Program-made: the position numbers and the translations under genes | Shown: positions 1 through 9,536 of the stretch, piece by piece | Layout: every line of letters begins with the position of its first letter | Numbering within the stretch: the stretch's first letter is position 1 | Notes under the pieces: model-generated | Databases searched by the model: none | What the model was told of the DNA's origin: nothing | The model's input: only the letters and a program-made list of their open reading frames with translations | Assembly (NCBI RefSeq): GCF_005502435.1 | Contig: NZ_SCOU01000003.1 | Location: 372,001 to 436,000, forward strand | Reading direction: 5' to 3' | DNA: 64,000 nucleotides | Origin: Methylobacillus flagellatus | GTDB taxonomy: Bacteria; Pseudomonadota; Gammaproteobacteria; Burkholderiales; Methylophilaceae

Positions 1-95
1 TGATCTCGGAAAACATGGTAGGCCACAAGCTCGGCGAATTCGCGCTGACCCGTACGTTCAAGGGTCACGCTGCCGACAAGAAAGCCAAGAAGTAG
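1..95 (+). CDS. rpsS: 30S ribosomal protein S19 (3' end only)
   Basis: C-terminal 30 residues of S19, a small-subunit head protein that works with S13. The readable tail contains [13 protein letters not shown] followed by a lysine-rich end, which is the conserved end of bacterial S19. The gene is cut by the left edge of the window. Its stop codon lies 9 bases before the rplV start, as expected inside an S10 operon. Confidence 0.95.
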
Positions 96-104
96 GAGAT
101 GACG

Positions 105-434
105 ATGCAAGTATCCGCAGTATTAAGAGGCGTACATCTGTCCCCGCAGAAGGCTAGGCTGGTGGCTGATCTCATCCGTGGCAAGACCGTTGACAATGCA
201 CTCAACATCTTGAACTTCACCCCGAAAAAGGGTGCTGGGATCATCAAGAAGGTGGTTGAGTCCGCGATTGCCAATGCTGAGCATAATGCCGGTGCCGACA
301 TCGACGAGCTGAAGGTGACTTCGATCTTCGTTGATAAGGGTCTGGTGCTGAAGCGTATTCGTGCGCGTGCAAAGGGTCGTGCTGGTCGCATTATCAAACC
401 TACTTGTCACATCACTGTGACGGTCGGTAACTAA
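105..434 (+). CDS. rplV: 50S ribosomal protein L22
   Basis: L22 binds 23S rRNA and its extended beta-hairpin lines the peptide exit tunnel. The protein has 109 residues, the usual size. The conserved [16 protein letters not shown] stretch near the N-terminus and the basic end [18 protein letters not shown] identify it. An ATG also lies at 99, but the AGGAG ribosome-binding site at 94-98 is spaced correctly only for the ATG at 105, so I chose that. It sits between rpsS and rpsC in the S10 operon. Confidence 0.95.
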   Translation: MQVSAVLRGVHLSPQKARLVADLIRGKTVDNALNILNFTPKKGAGIIKKVVESAIANAEHNAGADIDELKVTSIFVDKGLVLKRIRARAKGRAGRIIKPTCHITVTVGN

Positions 435-444
435 AGGAATCGCC

Positions 445-1191
445 ATGGGTCAGAAAATTCATCCAATTGGTTTCCGCCTGAGTGTTCAGAAGAACTGGAC
501 TTCTCGTTGGTATGCCAACAGCAAAAACTTCCCGGCGATGCTTAACAGCGACGTCAAAGTGCGCGAGTTCCTGAAGAAGAAGCTGGCACACGCTGCTGTC
601 AGCAAGATCATCATCGAGCGCCCGGCAAAGAACGCCAAGATCACCATTCACAGTGCCCGTCCAGGCATCGTGATCGGCAAAAAGGGTGAGGATATCGAAT
701 CCTTGCGCTCCAGCCTGCAAGGTCTGATGGGCGTGCCTGTGCATCTGAACATCGAAGAAGTGCGCAAGCCTGAAATCGATGCCACGCTGATCGCTGAAAG
801 CATTGCGCAACAGCTGGAAAAGCGTGTGATGTTCCGTCGTGCCATGAAGCGTGCCATGCAAAACGCCATGCGTCTGGGTGCTCAAGGCATCAAGATCATG
901 AGTGCCGGTCGTCTGAACGGTATCGAAATCGCACGTACCGAGTGGTATCGCGAAGGCCGTGTGCCATTGCATACCCTGCGCGCTGACATCGACTACGGTG
1001 TCGCAGAAGCCAAGACCACCTACGGTATCATCGGTATCAAGGTCTGGGTGTTCAAGGGTGAAGTGTTTGCGGGCAAGGGCGAGCAGCCAGTTGCCGCGCC
1101 AAGCGCAGAACCTGAAAAGCGCAGCCGTCCAGGTGCAGAACCAGAGAAAAGAGTAAGAAAGCCAGGGGCGAAAAATGCTACAGCCAGCTAG
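445..1191 (+). CDS. rpsC: 30S ribosomal protein S3
   Basis: S3 is a small-subunit head protein at the mRNA entry site. The KH domain signature [15 protein letters not shown] falls at about residues 73-87. The protein has 248 residues, about 15 longer than E. coli S3, the excess being a charged low-complexity tail rich in Pro, Glu, Lys and Arg. The last 17 bases overlap the start of rplP in another frame, which suggests coupled translation. An AAAGGAA site precedes the ATG. Confidence 0.97.
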   Translation: MGQKIHPIGFRLSVQKNWTSRWYANSKNFPAMLNSDVKVREFLKKKLAHAAVSKIIIERPAKNAKITIHSARPGIVIGKKGEDIESLRSSLQGLMGVPVHLNIEEVRKPEIDATLIAESIAQQLEKRVMFRRAMKRAMQNAMRLGAQGIKIMSAGRLNGIEIARTEWYREGRVPLHTLRADIDYGVAEAKTTYGIIGIKVWVFKGEVFAGKGEQPVAAPSAEPEKRSRPGAEPEKRVRKPGAKNATAS

Positions 1192-1591
1192 ACAAAAATA
1201 TCGCAAGATGCAGAAGGGTCGCAATAAGGGTATTGCGACCACGGGTAACAAGGTGAGCTTCGGTGAATTTGGCCTCAAGGCCATTGGCCGTGGCAGGCTG
1301 ACCGCCCGTCAGATCGAAGCAGCGCGTCGTGTGATGACGCGTCACATCAAGCGTGGTGGTCGTGTATGGATCCGTATTTTCCCGGATCAGCCGATCTCCA
1401 AGAAGCCAGCAGAAGTGCGTATGGGTAATGGTAAGGGTAGCACCGAGTACTACGTTGCCCAGATCCAGCCAGGCAAGATGCTGTATGAAATGGACGGCGT
1501 CAGCGAAGAGCTGGCACGTGAAGCGTTCCGTCTGGCGGCTGCCAAGCTGCCTATCGAAACGACTTTCATCACCCGTCATATTGGGAGCTGA
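1175..1591 (+). CDS. rplP: 50S ribosomal protein L16
   Basis: L16 contacts the A-site tRNA elbow region of the large subunit. The 138-residue protein carries the family stretches MGNGKGS and [11 protein letters not shown] and begins [11 protein letters not shown], as in other bacterial L16 proteins. Its start lies inside the rpsC coding sequence, and the next gene rpmC starts 2 bases after its stop, so the three genes are tightly packed. Confidence 0.97.
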   Translation: MLQPARQKYRKMQKGRNKGIATTGNKVSFGEFGLKAIGRGRLTARQIEAARRVMTRHIKRGGRVWIRIFPDQPISKKPAEVRMGNGKGSTEYYVAQIQPGKMLYEMDGVSEELAREAFRLAAAKLPIETTFITRHIGS

Positions 1592-1593
1592 AC

Positions 1594-1788
1594 ATGAAAG
1601 CCACTGAGTTGAGAGCAAAGTCTGTGGACGAGCTGAACAATGAGCTGATTGAGCTGCGCCGTGCGCAGTTCTCCCTGCGCATGCAGCTGGCCACCCAGCA
1701 GTTGAACAAGGTTGACCAGGTCGGCAAGGTCCGTCGCGACATCGCGCGTGTCCGTACCGTGCTGGCCGAGAAAGCGAAGCAGGTGTAA
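1594..1788 (+). CDS. rpmC: 50S ribosomal protein L29
   Basis: L29 is a small two-helix protein at the peptide tunnel exit, next to the signal recognition particle docking site. It has 64 residues, with the conserved start [18 protein letters not shown] and the motif [11 protein letters not shown]. Its TAA stop overlaps the rpsQ start by one base (TAATG), so the two are probably translationally coupled. Confidence 0.96.
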   Translation: MKATELRAKSVDELNNELIELRRAQFSLRMQLATQQLNKVDQVGKVRRDIARVRTVLAEKAKQV

Positions 1789-2051
1789 TGATGGTTGATA
1801 CCCAAAGCGAAAAAGTCGTTCGTACGCTGAGCGGTCGTGTCGTCAGCGACAAGATGGACAAGACCGTGACCGTGCTGGTTGAGCGTAAGGTCAAGCACCC
1901 GCTGATCGGTAAGGTTGTGCGTCTGTCGAAGAAATTCCACGCGCATGACGAAGCCAATGCTTGCAAAGAAGGTGACCTGGTTGTGATCGAAGAAAGCCGT
2001 CCGCTTTCCAAGACCAAAACCTGGAAAGTCAGCAAGATCGTCAGCAAGTAG
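1788..2051 (+). CDS. rpsQ: 30S ribosomal protein S17
   Basis: S17 is an OB-fold 16S rRNA-binding assembly protein. The 87-residue product contains [19 protein letters not shown] and the conserved HDE segment (residues 46-48). The start could be either of two adjacent ATG codons (1788 or 1791). This is the last gene of the S10 block. It is followed by 150 bases without a gene before rplN. Confidence 0.95.
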   Translation: MMVDTQSEKVVRTLSGRVVSDKMDKTVTVLVERKVKHPLIGKVVRLSKKFHAHDEANACKEGDLVVIEESRPLSKTKTWKVSKIVSK

Positions 2052-2057
2052 GTTTTG

Positions 2058-2172
2058 ATTGCGCTGTGCTAGCAGCGCAATATATAATGTTGGACTTTTC
2101 GGCGGGCAGCAAGCTCCCGCCCCAATACTGACCGTGGTCTACCGGCCGTGTTATTCAAACGGCCGGTGTTGG
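2058..2172 (+). promoter_or_regulatory. S10/spc junction: stem-loops and candidate spc promoter
   Basis: The gap between rpsQ and rplN holds three inverted repeats. A 9-bp stem occupies 2058-2066/2073-2081, a 6-bp GC stem 2101-2106/2116-2121, and a 9-bp GC-rich stem 2141-2149/2159-2167. A perfect TATAAT lies at 2083-2088. The best -35 is a weak TTGCGC at 2059-2064, 18 bases upstream and inside the first stem. The other two stems would lie in the 5' leader of the spc message. The promoter is inferred. None of the stems has a following T run, so I do not call a terminator. Confidence 0.5.
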
Positions 2173-2201
2173 TTTAACGGATTAAGTTGGAGATTATTCT
2201 C

Positions 2202-2570
2202 ATGATTCAAATGCAATCTCGGCTGGAAGTTGCCGACAACACCGGCGCGCGTTCTGTAATGTGCATCAAGGTGTTGGGTGGCTCCAAGCGTCGTTACGCC
2301 AGTATCGGTGATGTGATCAAGGTCACCATCAAAGATGCTGCTCCGCGTGGCCGTGTCAAAAAAGGCGAAGTCTACAGTGCCGTCGTTGTGCGCACCACCA
2401 AGGGTGTGCGCCGCGCTGATGGCTCTTTGGTCAAGTTCGATGGCAACGCCGCAGTATTGTTAAACAACAAGCTGGAACCGATCGGCACCCGTATTTTCGG
2501 GCCTGTGACACGTGAGCTGCGTAGCGAGCGTTTCATGAAGATCGTGTCGCTGGCACCAGAAGTATTGTAA
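2202..2570 (+). CDS. rplN: 50S ribosomal protein L14
   Basis: L14 lies at the subunit interface and contacts 16S rRNA helix 14 (bridge B8). The product is exactly 122 residues, the standard length, with [18 protein letters not shown] and the C-terminal [11 protein letters not shown]. The ATG is set by a TTGGAG site 9 bases upstream. It is the first gene of the spc operon. Confidence 0.97.
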   Translation: MIQMQSRLEVADNTGARSVMCIKVLGGSKRRYASIGDVIKVTIKDAAPRGRVKKGEVYSAVVVRTTKGVRRADGSLVKFDGNAAVLLNNKLEPIGTRIFGPVTRELRSERFMKIVSLAPEVL

Positions 2571-2581
2571 GGAGTTGCCAG

Positions 2582-2899
2582 ATGAGCAAGATTCGTAAGG
2601 GCGACCAGGTCGTTCTCAACACCGGCAAGGACAAGGGTAAACAAGGCGTTGTACTCAACGTGCTTGAAACCGGTCATGTGTTGGTTGAGGGTGTGAACCT
2701 GGCCAAGAAACACACCAAGCCGAACCCGATGCGTGGTGTGACCGGTGGCATTATCAGCAAAGAAATGCCGATTCACATCTCCAACGTGGCTTTGTTTAAT
2801 GCGGCGACCCAAAAGGGTGATCGCGTGGGCTTCAAGACCCTCGAGGACGGACGCAAAGTGCGTGTGTTCAAGTCGAGCGGTGAAGTCGTTGATGCATAA
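2582..2899 (+). CDS. rplX: 50S ribosomal protein L24
   Basis: L24 initiates large-subunit assembly. The 105-residue protein opens with a KOW motif ([17 protein letters not shown], about residues 6-22), the family's RNA-binding signature. TAAGGAG from the rplN end provides the ribosome-binding site. Short spacings to rplN and rplE place it in the spc operon. Confidence 0.97.
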   Translation: MSKIRKGDQVVLNTGKDKGKQGVVLNVLETGHVLVEGVNLAKKHTKPNPMRGVTGGIISKEMPIHISNVALFNAATQKGDRVGFKTLEDGRKVRVFKSSGEVVDA

Positions 2900-2908
2900 G
2901 GTTGAATC

Positions 2909-3448
2909 ATGGCTCGCTTAAAAGATTATTACAAAGAGACCGTCGTCAAGGCAATGATCGAGCAGTTCGGTTATAAGTCTGTGATGGAAGTCCCGCGCAT
3001 TGAAAAGATCACGCTGAACATGGGTGTGGGTGAAGCGGTTGCTGACAAGAAGGTCATGGAACACGCTGTTTCTGATCTGCAGAAGATTGCAGGCCAGAAG
3101 CCAGTGGTTACCGTCGCCAAGAAGTCGGTTGCTTCGTTCAAGATTCGTGACGGTTATCCGGTTGGTTGCAAGGTGACCCTGCGCCGTGAACGCATGTACG
3201 AATTCCTGGATCGTCTGGTGACGATCGCCATGCCACGTATCCGCGACTTCCGCGGTATCTCCGGCAAGGCATTTGATGGCCGTGGTAACTACAACATGGG
3301 CGTCAAAGAGCAGATCATTTTCTCTGAAATTGAATACGACAAGATTGATGCGCTGCGCGGCATGAATATCACCATTACAACCTCGGCCAAGACTGACGAA
3401 GAAGCACGCGCACTGCTTTCCGCTTTCAGCTTCCCTTTTAGGAACTAA
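2909..3448 (+). CDS. rplE: 50S ribosomal protein L5
   Basis: L5 binds 5S rRNA and forms part of the central protuberance. The 179-residue product has [18 protein letters not shown] near the N-terminus and the conserved IPRIRDF-like segment (here [10 protein letters not shown]) that contacts RNA. The gene order rplX-rplE-rpsN matches other proteobacterial spc operons. Confidence 0.98.
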   Translation: MARLKDYYKETVVKAMIEQFGYKSVMEVPRIEKITLNMGVGEAVADKKVMEHAVSDLQKIAGQKPVVTVAKKSVASFKIRDGYPVGCKVTLRRERMYEFLDRLVTIAMPRIRDFRGISGKAFDGRGNYNMGVKEQIIFSEIEYDKIDALRGMNITITTSAKTDEEARALLSAFSFPFRN

Positions 3449-3453
3449 CGATT

Positions 3454-3759
3454 ATGGCGAAAACCTGCATGATCGAGCGCGAGCAAAAGCGTCGCGCAAC
3501 TGTTGATAAATTCTCTGCCAAGCGTGCTGAACTGCTCGCCGCCGCCAATGATGTGAAGGCTTCGCCTGAAGATCGCCGCGAAGCGCGCATGAAGCTGCAG
3601 AGTCTGCCACGTAACGCGAGCCCAGTTCGCCTGCGTAACCGTTGCGCGCTCACCGGACGTCCACGCGGCGTGTTCAGTAAATTTGGTATCGCACGTAGCA
3701 AGCTGCGTGAATTGATGATGCGTGGCGAAGTGCCAGGCGTCACCAAAGCCAGCTGGTAA
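3454..3759 (+). CDS. rpsN: 30S ribosomal protein S14
   Basis: S14 is a small-subunit head protein. The product is the long 101-residue form without the zinc-binding CxxC pairs of the short form, and it carries the conserved end [17 protein letters not shown]. It starts 6 bases after rplE. Confidence 0.97.
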   Translation: MAKTCMIEREQKRRATVDKFSAKRAELLAAANDVKASPEDRREARMKLQSLPRNASPVRLRNRCALTGRPRGVFSKFGIARSKLRELMMRGEVPGVTKASW

Positions 3760-3773
3760 CGGGGGATTATAGA

Positions 3774-4169
3774 ATGAGTATGAGTGATCCAATTGCCGAT
3801 ATGCTGACGCGTATCCGCAATGCACAAAGTGTGAACAAGCCTGCAGTGTCCATGCCAGCTTCCAAGCTGAAGGGTGCCATTGCCAAGGTATTGAAGGATG
3901 AAGGCTACATCGATGATTTCGCGATTGATGCTGCCGATGGCAAGCCTCAGCTGAACATCAGCCTCAAGTACTACGCAGGTCGCCCTGTTATCGAGAAGAT
4001 CGAGCGTGTCAGCAAGCCTGGCCTGCGCGTCTATCGTGGCAATCAGGATATCCCTGTGGTAATGAACGGCCTGGGTGTGACCATCGTGTCCACGTCCAAG
4101 GGTGTGATGACTGATCGTAAAGCGCGTGCTGCCGGTATCGGTGGTGAAGTGCTCTGCGTCGTGGCTTAA
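3774..4169 (+). CDS. rpsH: 30S ribosomal protein S8
   Basis: S8 binds the central domain of 16S rRNA and in E. coli is the translational repressor of the spc operon. The 131-residue protein starts [18 protein letters not shown] and has the signature [19 protein letters not shown] near the C-terminus. A GGGGGA site lies 8 bases before the ATG. An in-frame ATG two codons later is also possible. I could not identify an S8 target site in this operon by eye. Confidence 0.97.
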   Translation: MSMSDPIADMLTRIRNAQSVNKPAVSMPASKLKGAIAKVLKDEGYIDDFAIDAADGKPQLNISLKYYAGRPVIEKIERVSKPGLRVYRGNQDIPVVMNGLGVTIVSTSKGVMTDRKARAAGIGGEVLCVVA

Positions 4170-4179
4170 GGAGTACGCA

Positions 4180-4713
4180 ATGTCACGTGTAGCTAAGAAT
4201 CCAGTCGCGATCCCTGCCAAGGTTGAAGTGGCGTTGACGGCTGACCTGATTTCGGTCAGCGGCCCATTGGGCAAGCTGTCGCATCCGCTGACCAATGCGG
4301 TCAGCCTGAATCGTGAAGGCGACACCATCACGTTCGCTGCTGCCAACGACAGTCAGCACGCTCGTGCCATGTCCGGCACGCTGCGCGCACTGGTTGCCAA
4401 TATGGTGCATGGTGTTTCTCAAGGCTTTAGCCGCAAGCTGATGCTGGTCGGCGTGGGCTACAAGGCTCAGGCGCAAGGCGCTGTGTTGAATCTGGATCTG
4501 GGTTACTCCCATCCGATCAATCACAAGATGCCAGCAGGCGTGACCGTGCAGACGCCAACTCCGACCGAAGTGCTGTTGACCGGCGCTGATAAGCAGGTGG
4601 TTGGCCAGGTGGCTGCGCAGATTCGTTCTTACCGTGCTCCAGAGCCTTACAAGGGCAAGGGTGTGCGTTATTCGGACGAAGTCGTCACCATTAAAGAAAC
4701 CAAGAAGAAGTAA
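4180..4713 (+). CDS. rplF: 50S ribosomal protein L6
   Basis: L6 is near the factor-binding site of the large subunit. It has 177 residues and begins [17 protein letters not shown]. The C-terminal signature [13 protein letters not shown] (about residues 154-166) is characteristic. The frame stays open upstream into rpsH, but the AAGGAG site 6 bases before the ATG at 4180 fixes the start. Confidence 0.97.
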   Translation: MSRVAKNPVAIPAKVEVALTADLISVSGPLGKLSHPLTNAVSLNREGDTITFAAANDSQHARAMSGTLRALVANMVHGVSQGFSRKLMLVGVGYKAQAQGAVLNLDLGYSHPINHKMPAGVTVQTPTPTEVLLTGADKQVVGQVAAQIRSYRAPEPYKGKGVRYSDEVVTIKETKKK

Positions 4714-4722
4714 GGTTTAGCC

Positions 4723-5088
4723 ATGAATAATCTTTTGAATAACGCAAACTCGCGTTCGCGTCGTGCACGTAAAACCCGTGCCAAAATCGCTGAGCTCAAG
4801 ATCACGCGTCTGAGTGTGCACCGTACCAATACGCACATTTATGCGCAGATCATCGCCGAAGGTGGCGATAAGGTTCTCGCTAGCGCTTCGACGGTTGAAG
4901 CTGAAGTCCGCAACGAACTCAAGCATGGTGGCAATGTGGCTGCTGCAGCACTGATCGGCAAGCGTATTGCCGAGAAGGCTAAAGCCGCTGGCATCACCAA
5001 GGTTGCCTTCGATCGTTCCGGTTTTAAATACCACGGCCGTATCAAGGCGCTGGCAGATGCCGCGCGTGAACACGGTCTGTCCTTCTAA
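4723..5088 (+). CDS. rplR: 50S ribosomal protein L18
   Basis: L18 binds 5S rRNA and, with L5, attaches it to the large subunit. The 121-residue protein contains [16 protein letters not shown] and the C-terminal [20 protein letters not shown], both typical. It follows rplF by 9 bases. Confidence 0.97.
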   Translation: MNNLLNNANSRSRRARKTRAKIAELKITRLSVHRTNTHIYAQIIAEGGDKVLASASTVEAEVRNELKHGGNVAAAALIGKRIAEKAKAAGITKVAFDRSGFKYHGRIKALADAAREHGLSF

Positions 5089-5103
5089 TCGGCGAGGTTG
5101 ATG

Positions 5104-5616
5104 ATGGCAAAAGCAAGAGAAATGGAACAGCAGCAGACCGACGGCATGCGCGAGAAGATGATCTCCGTAAACCGCGTCAGTAAGACTGTCAAGGGTGGTC
5201 GTATCATGAGTTTTGCTGCACTGACCGTGGTTGGTGATGGCGATGGTACGGTAGGTATGGGCAAGGGCAAGGCACGTGAAGTGCCAGTGGCTGTACAAAA
5301 GGCGATGGACGAAGCACGTCGCGGTATGGTCAAGGTCAGCCTGAACAACGGTACGCTGCATCACGCAGTGACCGGCGTGCACGGCGCTGCCAAGGTGTTC
5401 ATCCAGCCAGCCTCCGAAGGTACCGGCATCATCGCGGGTGGCGCAATGCGCGCCATCTTCGAAGTGATGGGTGTGACCAACGTATTGGCCAAGTGTATTG
5501 GTTCTACCAATCCTTACAACGTGGTGCGTGCAACCTTGAACGGTCTGCAGTCCATGAACACCCCGGCTGAAATTGCTGCCAAGCGCGGCAAATCCATTGA
5601 AGAAATCCGAGGTTAA
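5104..5616 (+). CDS. rpsE: 30S ribosomal protein S5
   Basis: S5 affects decoding accuracy and mRNA unwinding at the entry tunnel. The signature region [16 protein letters not shown] falls at about residues 24-39 and a glycine-rich [14 protein letters not shown] follows. Two adjacent ATGs exist. I prefer 5104, because GCGAGG at 5092-5097 is 6 bases from it but only 3 from the ATG at 5101. It lies between rplR and rpmD. Confidence 0.96.
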   Translation: MAKAREMEQQQTDGMREKMISVNRVSKTVKGGRIMSFAALTVVGDGDGTVGMGKGKAREVPVAVQKAMDEARRGMVKVSLNNGTLHHAVTGVHGAAKVFIQPASEGTGIIAGGAMRAIFEVMGVTNVLAKCIGSTNPYNVVRATLNGLQSMNTPAEIAAKRGKSIEEIRG

Positions 5617-5618
5617 TC

Positions 5619-5816
5619 ATGGCTAAGGCAAAACAAGCAGCTGCGATGATCAAGGTCACCCTGGTCAAGAGCACTATCGGTCGCATCGAGTCCCATCGTG
5701 CCAGCGTACGTGGTCTGGGCCTGCGTCGCCTCAACCACACGGTTGAAGTGCAGGACACCCCGGCAAATCGCGGCATGATCAATGCGGTGAGTTATCTGTT
5801 GAAGGTAGAAGCATAA
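5619..5816 (+). CDS. rpmD: 50S ribosomal protein L30
   Basis: L30 is a small large-subunit protein. It has 65 residues with the family pattern [12 protein letters not shown], then [21 protein letters not shown]. The stop codon overlaps the rplO start in TAATG, as at the rpmC-rpsQ junction. Confidence 0.96.
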   Translation: MAKAKQAAAMIKVTLVKSTIGRIESHRASVRGLGLRRLNHTVEVQDTPANRGMINAVSYLLKVEA

Positions 5817-6250
5817 TGAAACTGAATTCCATCAAGCCTGCTGAAGGCGCCAAGCATGCCAAGCGCCGTGTAGGCCGCGGCATCGGTTCTGGTCTCGGTA
5901 AAACCGCAGGTCGTGGTCACAAGGGTCAAAAGTCCCGTACTGGTGGCTTCCACAAGGTTGGTTTCGAAGGCGGTCAAATGCCTCTGCAACGTCGTCTGCC
6001 CAAGCGTGGTTTCAACTCGCTGACCGCTGCCGACACTGCGCATGTGCGTACCAGTGAGCTGCTGGAAGTCGGCGCTGACGTGGTTGACCTGCTCGCACTG
6101 AAGCAAGCCAAGCTGGTTCCAGCTTCGGTGCGCGGTGCCAAGGTTTACCTGTCCGGTGACATCACCCGTGCACTGACCGTGCAAGGCCTGGTGCTGTCCA
6201 AGGGCGCACGTGCTGCCGTTGAAGCAGCCGGTGGCAAGGTAGTCGAATAA
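5816..6250 (+). CDS. rplO: 50S ribosomal protein L15
   Basis: L15 is a late-assembly large-subunit protein. The 144-residue product has the Gly/Lys/Arg-rich N-terminal extension ([20 protein letters not shown], about residues 20-39) and the [17 protein letters not shown] motif. It immediately precedes secY, as in most proteobacteria. Confidence 0.97.
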   Translation: MKLNSIKPAEGAKHAKRRVGRGIGSGLGKTAGRGHKGQKSRTGGFHKVGFEGGQMPLQRRLPKRGFNSLTAADTAHVRTSELLEVGADVVDLLALKQAKLVPASVRGAKVYLSGDITRALTVQGLVLSKGARAAVEAAGGKVVE

Positions 6251-6293
6251 GATAGCGCGCTGCGTTATCGACGTGATGAACTGACAGGCTGAG

Positions 6294-7580
6294 ATGAGCG
6301 AACTCAAAAGACGGTTGTTATTTGTTCTCGGTGCGTTGATCGTGTTCAGGCTGGGTGCCCATATCCCGGTCCCCGGCATTGATCCGGATGTGTTGGCCAA
6401 GCTGTTTGAATCGCAAAGTGGTGGCATCCTGGGCATGTTCAACATGTTCTCGGGTGGTGCATTGTCGCGTTTCACCGTGTTTGCGCTGGGCATCATGCCT
6501 TACATCTCGGCCTCCATCATCATGCAGTTGATGACGGTGGTGTCGCCGCAGATGGAGCAACTGAAGAAGGAAGGCGAAGCCGGCCGTCGTCAGATCGCAA
6601 AGTACACGCGCTATGGCACGCTGTTCCTGGCGACATTCCAGGCGCTGGGTATTTCCATCGCGCTGGAAAGTCAGGCAGGTCTGGTGCTGGATCCGGGCTT
6701 GATGTTCCGCTTCACCGCGGTGGTCACGCTGGTCAGTGGCACTATGTTCCTGATGTGGCTGGGTGAGCAGATCACTGAGCGTGGGATCGGTAACGGTATC
6801 TCGATCATTATTTTTGCAGGGATCGTGGCAGGCTTGCCTAGTGCGATCTTCGGTACGCTGGAATTAGCGAAGACGGGTGCATTCTCTATCCCGCTGGTGC
6901 TGTTCCTGTTTATCGCCGCGATCCTGGTGACAGCGTTTGTGGTGTTTGTTGAACGTGGTCAACGCAAGATCACGGTCAACTACGCCAAGCGCCAGGTTGG
7001 TCGCAAGGTATTTGGTGGTCAGACCAGTCATCTGCCGCTGAAGCTGAACATGGCGGGTGTGATCCCTCCGATATTCGCTTCCAGCATCATCCTGTTCCCG
7101 GCCACCATGGCTGGCTGGTTCGGCAGTAATGAGAACATGACCTGGCTTAAGGACATCGGTTCGACCTTGTCCCCAGGCCAGCCCTTGTACATTTTGTTGT
7201 TTGCAACAGCGATTATTTTCTTCTGTTTCTTCTATACCGCCTTGGTGTTCAACCCCAAGGAAACGGCAGATAACCTGAAGAAGAGTGGTGCATTTGTGCC
7301 GGGTATCCGTCCTGGTGAGCAAACGGCCAAGTACATCGACCGCATCATGGGTCGTCTGACACTGGCTGGCGCGTTGTACATCACCGCTGTTTGCTTGTTG
7401 CCAGAGTTTCTGATTCTGGAATACAACGTACCGTTCTACTTCGGTGGTACGTCTTTGTTGATCATTGTGGTGGTCACCATGGACTTCATGACGCAGGTGC
7501 AATCCCACCTGATGTCCAGCCAATATGAAGGGTTGTTGAAGAAGGCGAATTTTAAGGGTGGGGCAATCAGCCCCCGTTGA
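6294..7580 (+). CDS. secY: Sec translocon channel subunit SecY
   Basis: SecY is the pore-forming inner-membrane subunit of the SecYEG protein-export channel. The 428-residue sequence has about ten hydrophobic segments, HIPVPGIDP after the first one, [20 protein letters not shown] in the second, and cytoplasmic loops rich in basic residues. The N-terminus is short. It starts [15 protein letters not shown], while relatives have roughly 15 more cytosolic residues. An in-frame TGA at 6282 rules out an upstream start in this frame. The ribosome-binding site is weak. Expression with the ribosomal genes is typical. Confidence 0.97.
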   Translation: MSELKRRLLFVLGALIVFRLGAHIPVPGIDPDVLAKLFESQSGGILGMFNMFSGGALSRFTVFALGIMPYISASIIMQLMTVVSPQMEQLKKEGEAGRRQIAKYTRYGTLFLATFQALGISIALESQAGLVLDPGLMFRFTAVVTLVSGTMFLMWLGEQITERGIGNGISIIIFAGIVAGLPSAIFGTLELAKTGAFSIPLVLFLFIAAILVTAFVVFVERGQRKITVNYAKRQVGRKVFGGQTSHLPLKLNMAGVIPPIFASSIILFPATMAGWFGSNENMTWLKDIGSTLSPGQPLYILLFATAIIFFCFFYTALVFNPKETADNLKKSGAFVPGIRPGEQTAKYIDRIMGRLTLAGALYITAVCLLPEFLILEYNVPFYFGGTSLLIIVVVTMDFMTQVQSHLMSSQYEGLLKKANFKGGAISPR

Positions 7581-7596
7581 TCGAGGGATCGCGAGC

Positions 7597-7815
7597 TTGG
7601 CCAAAGAGGATTCGATTGAGATGCAGGGCGTGGTCTTGGAAAACCTTCCCAATGCCACCTTTCGCGTCAAGCTGGAAAACGATTATGTCGTGCTGGGGCA
7701 CATCTCCGGCAAGATGCGCAAGAATTACATCCGCATCCTGCCAGGTGACAAAGTCACCGTTGAGATGACGCCATACGATTTAACGCGTGCGCGGATTATT
7801 TTCCGCGCCAAATAA
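7597..7815 (+). CDS. infA: Translation initiation factor IF-1
   Basis: IF-1 is a single S1/OB-fold protein that occupies the ribosomal A site during initiation. With a TTG start at 7597 the product is exactly 72 residues and begins [17 protein letters not shown], the canonical start. A GAGGG site lies 9 bases upstream. [26 protein letters not shown]-type OB strands (about residues 23-48) are intact. It lies between secY and rpmJ, a common arrangement. Confidence 0.95.
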   Translation: MAKEDSIEMQGVVLENLPNATFRVKLENDYVVLGHISGKMRKNYIRILPGDKVTVEMTPYDLTRARIIFRAK

Positions 7816-7834
7816 TTTTAGTGAGGGTAGCAAA

Positions 7835-7948
7835 ATGAGAGTACGTGCATCAGTCAAGGCTTTATGCCGCAATTGCAAGGTAGTGCGTCGCCGCGGTGTT
7901 GTACGCATTATTTGTACTGACCCGCGTCACAAGCAGCGTCAGGGCTGA
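7835..7948 (+). CDS. rpmJ: 50S ribosomal protein L36
   Basis: L36 is a 37-residue zinc-ribbon protein of the large subunit. It reads [20 protein letters not shown], with the zinc ligands Cys11, Cys14, Cys27 and His32 all present, so it is the zinc-binding type. GAGGG 9 bases upstream serves as ribosome-binding site. A 7-bp stem-loop (7944-7950/7957-7963) overlaps the stop codon. Confidence 0.96.
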   Translation: MRVRASVKALCRNCKVVRRRGVVRIICTDPRHKQRQG

Positions 7949-7981
7949 TAACGCGCTATCAGCTGGAGTGCTTAGTCGAGA

Positions 7982-8010
7982 TTGTTAAAACTTGGCTAAG
8001 CTGTTAAAAT
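7982..8010 (+). promoter_or_regulatory. Candidate sigma-70 promoter of the alpha operon
   Basis: TTGTTA (7982-7987) and TAAAAT (8005-8010) are separated by 17 bases, 4/6 and 5/6 matches to consensus. The start point would lie near 8017, about 48 bases before the rpsM ATG. The gap also contains an inverted repeat around CTAAG. The position between rpmJ and rpsM fits a separate alpha-operon promoter. Confidence 0.6.
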
Positions 8011-8064
8011 TCTCGGCTTTTTTGGCGACTTGAAACAAGTTGGCCATTATTTTGGAGTAGTTAC

Positions 8065-8427
8065 ATGGCACGGATTGCAGGGGTCAATATCCCCAACCAT
8101 AAACATGCTGAAATTGCACTGACGTCCATTTACGGCGTTGGCCGCACCACAGCAAAGCAGATTTGTCTGGCAGCAGGTGTTGCTGTAACCACCAAGATCA
8201 AGGATCTGAACGACGCAGAAGTTGAAAAGCTGCGTGATGAAGTCGCCAAGATCAAGGTTGAGGGCGACCTGCGCCGTGAAGTTACCATGAACATCAAGCG
8301 TTTGATGGATCTTGGCTGCTACCGCGGTGTGCGTCACCGTCGCGGTCTGCCAGTTCGCGGTCAACGCACCAAGACCAATGCCCGCACCCGCAAGGGCCCG
8401 GTCAAGCCTATCAAGGCATCCAAGTAA
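8065..8427 (+). CDS. rpsM: 30S ribosomal protein S13
   Basis: S13 contacts the P-site tRNA and forms inter-subunit bridges. The 120-residue protein starts [20 protein letters not shown] and ends in the basic [19 protein letters not shown] tail typical of the family. A TTGGAG site precedes the ATG. It is the first gene of the alpha operon. Confidence 0.98.
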   Translation: MARIAGVNIPNHKHAEIALTSIYGVGRTTAKQICLAAGVAVTTKIKDLNDAEVEKLRDEVAKIKVEGDLRREVTMNIKRLMDLGCYRGVRHRRGLPVRGQRTKTNARTRKGPVKPIKASK

Positions 8428-8452
8428 GATTATTGCTAAGGAATAATGCAAC

Positions 8453-8842
8453 ATGGCTAAAGCTAACGTTCGCGTACGCAAGAAGGTAAAGAAAAACATT
8501 GCCGAGGGCATTGCCCATGTGCATGCATCCTTCAACAACACCATCATCACCATCACCGACCGTCAGGGCAATGCTTTGTCCTGGGCGACTTCGGGTGGTG
8601 CAGGTTTCAAGGGCTCGCGTAAGAGTACGCCTTTCGCAGCTCAGGTCGCAGCAGAAGCCGCCGGCAAGGCAGCTCAGGAATGCGGCGTGAAGAATCTGGA
8701 AGTACGTATCAAGGGCCCAGGCCCTGGTCGTGAATCTGCTGTGCGCGCACTGAACGCCGCCGGCTTCAAAATTACCAGTATCTCGGATGTGACTCCAGTG
8801 CCGCACAACGGCTGCCGTCCACCGAAAAAGCGCCGTATTTAA
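8453..8842 (+). CDS. rpsK: 30S ribosomal protein S11
   Basis: S11 lies on the small-subunit platform near the mRNA exit. The 129-residue product contains [20 protein letters not shown] (about residues 22-41), a glycine-rich GPGPGRES and the C-terminal [25 protein letters not shown] precedes the start. Confidence 0.98.
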   Translation: MAKANVRVRKKVKKNIAEGIAHVHASFNNTIITITDRQGNALSWATSGGAGFKGSRKSTPFAAQVAAEAAGKAAQECGVKNLEVRIKGPGPGRESAVRALNAAGFKITSISDVTPVPHNGCRPPKKRRI

Positions 8843-8872
8843 GTCGGCCGGAAAGACAACAGGAGAAACACC

Positions 8873-9502
8873 TTGGCTAGAAATCTTGATCCTAAGTGCC
8901 GTCAGTGCCGCCGTGAAGGCGAAAAGCTGTTTTTGAAGGGCGAAAAGTGCTTCACAGACAAGTGCGCTATCGAAAAGCGCAACTTCCCTCCAGGTCAGCA
9001 CGGTCAGCGCCGTAACCAGCGCTTGTCCGACTACGGTGTACAGCTGCGCGAGAAGCAAAAGCTGCGTCGTATCTACGGCATCCTTGAAGGCCAATTCCGC
9101 GGTTACTACGCAGAGGCTGATCGTCGCAAGGGCATCACCGGTGAAAACCTGCTGCAATTGCTGGAGTGCCGTCTTGACAACGTGGCGTACCGTATGGGTA
9201 TGGCTGCTTCGCGTACCGAAGCACGTCAAGTGGTTCGCCACAACAGCATTCTGGTCAATGGCAAGCGCGTCAACATCCCTTCCTATCAAGTGAAGCCAGG
9301 TGATGTTGTGCAAGTTGCTGAAGCATCCAAGAGCCAACTGCGTATCACCGGTGCTCTGGCTGCGGCTGAACAACGTGGTTTCCCAGAGTGGATCGAAGTC
9401 GATGTCAAGGGCCTGAAGGGCACTTTCAAGGCTAAGCCACAGCGTGATGAACTGCCAGCAACGATCAACGAATCGCTGGTTGTCGAACTTTACTCCAAGT
9501 AA
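8873..9502 (+). CDS. rpsD: 30S ribosomal protein S4, zinc-type N-terminus
   Basis: S4 nucleates 16S rRNA assembly and in E. coli represses the alpha operon. The 209-residue protein starts at TTG (AGGAGA upstream), giving [18 protein letters not shown]. Cys9, Cys12, Cys26 and Cys31 form the zinc-site pattern of the C+ form of S4, unlike the E. coli protein, which lacks most of these cysteines. The S4 domain ([20 protein letters not shown]) follows. It lies between rpsK and rpoA. Confidence 0.97.
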   Translation: MARNLDPKCRQCRREGEKLFLKGEKCFTDKCAIEKRNFPPGQHGQRRNQRLSDYGVQLREKQKLRRIYGILEGQFRGYYAEADRRKGITGENLLQLLECRLDNVAYRMGMAASRTEARQVVRHNSILVNGKRVNIPSYQVKPGDVVQVAEASKSQLRITGALAAAEQRGFPEWIEVDVKGLKGTFKAKPQRDELPATINESLVVELYSK

Positions 9503-9536
9503 TTCGCCGTAAAGAATACGCATTAAGGAACCGCAT

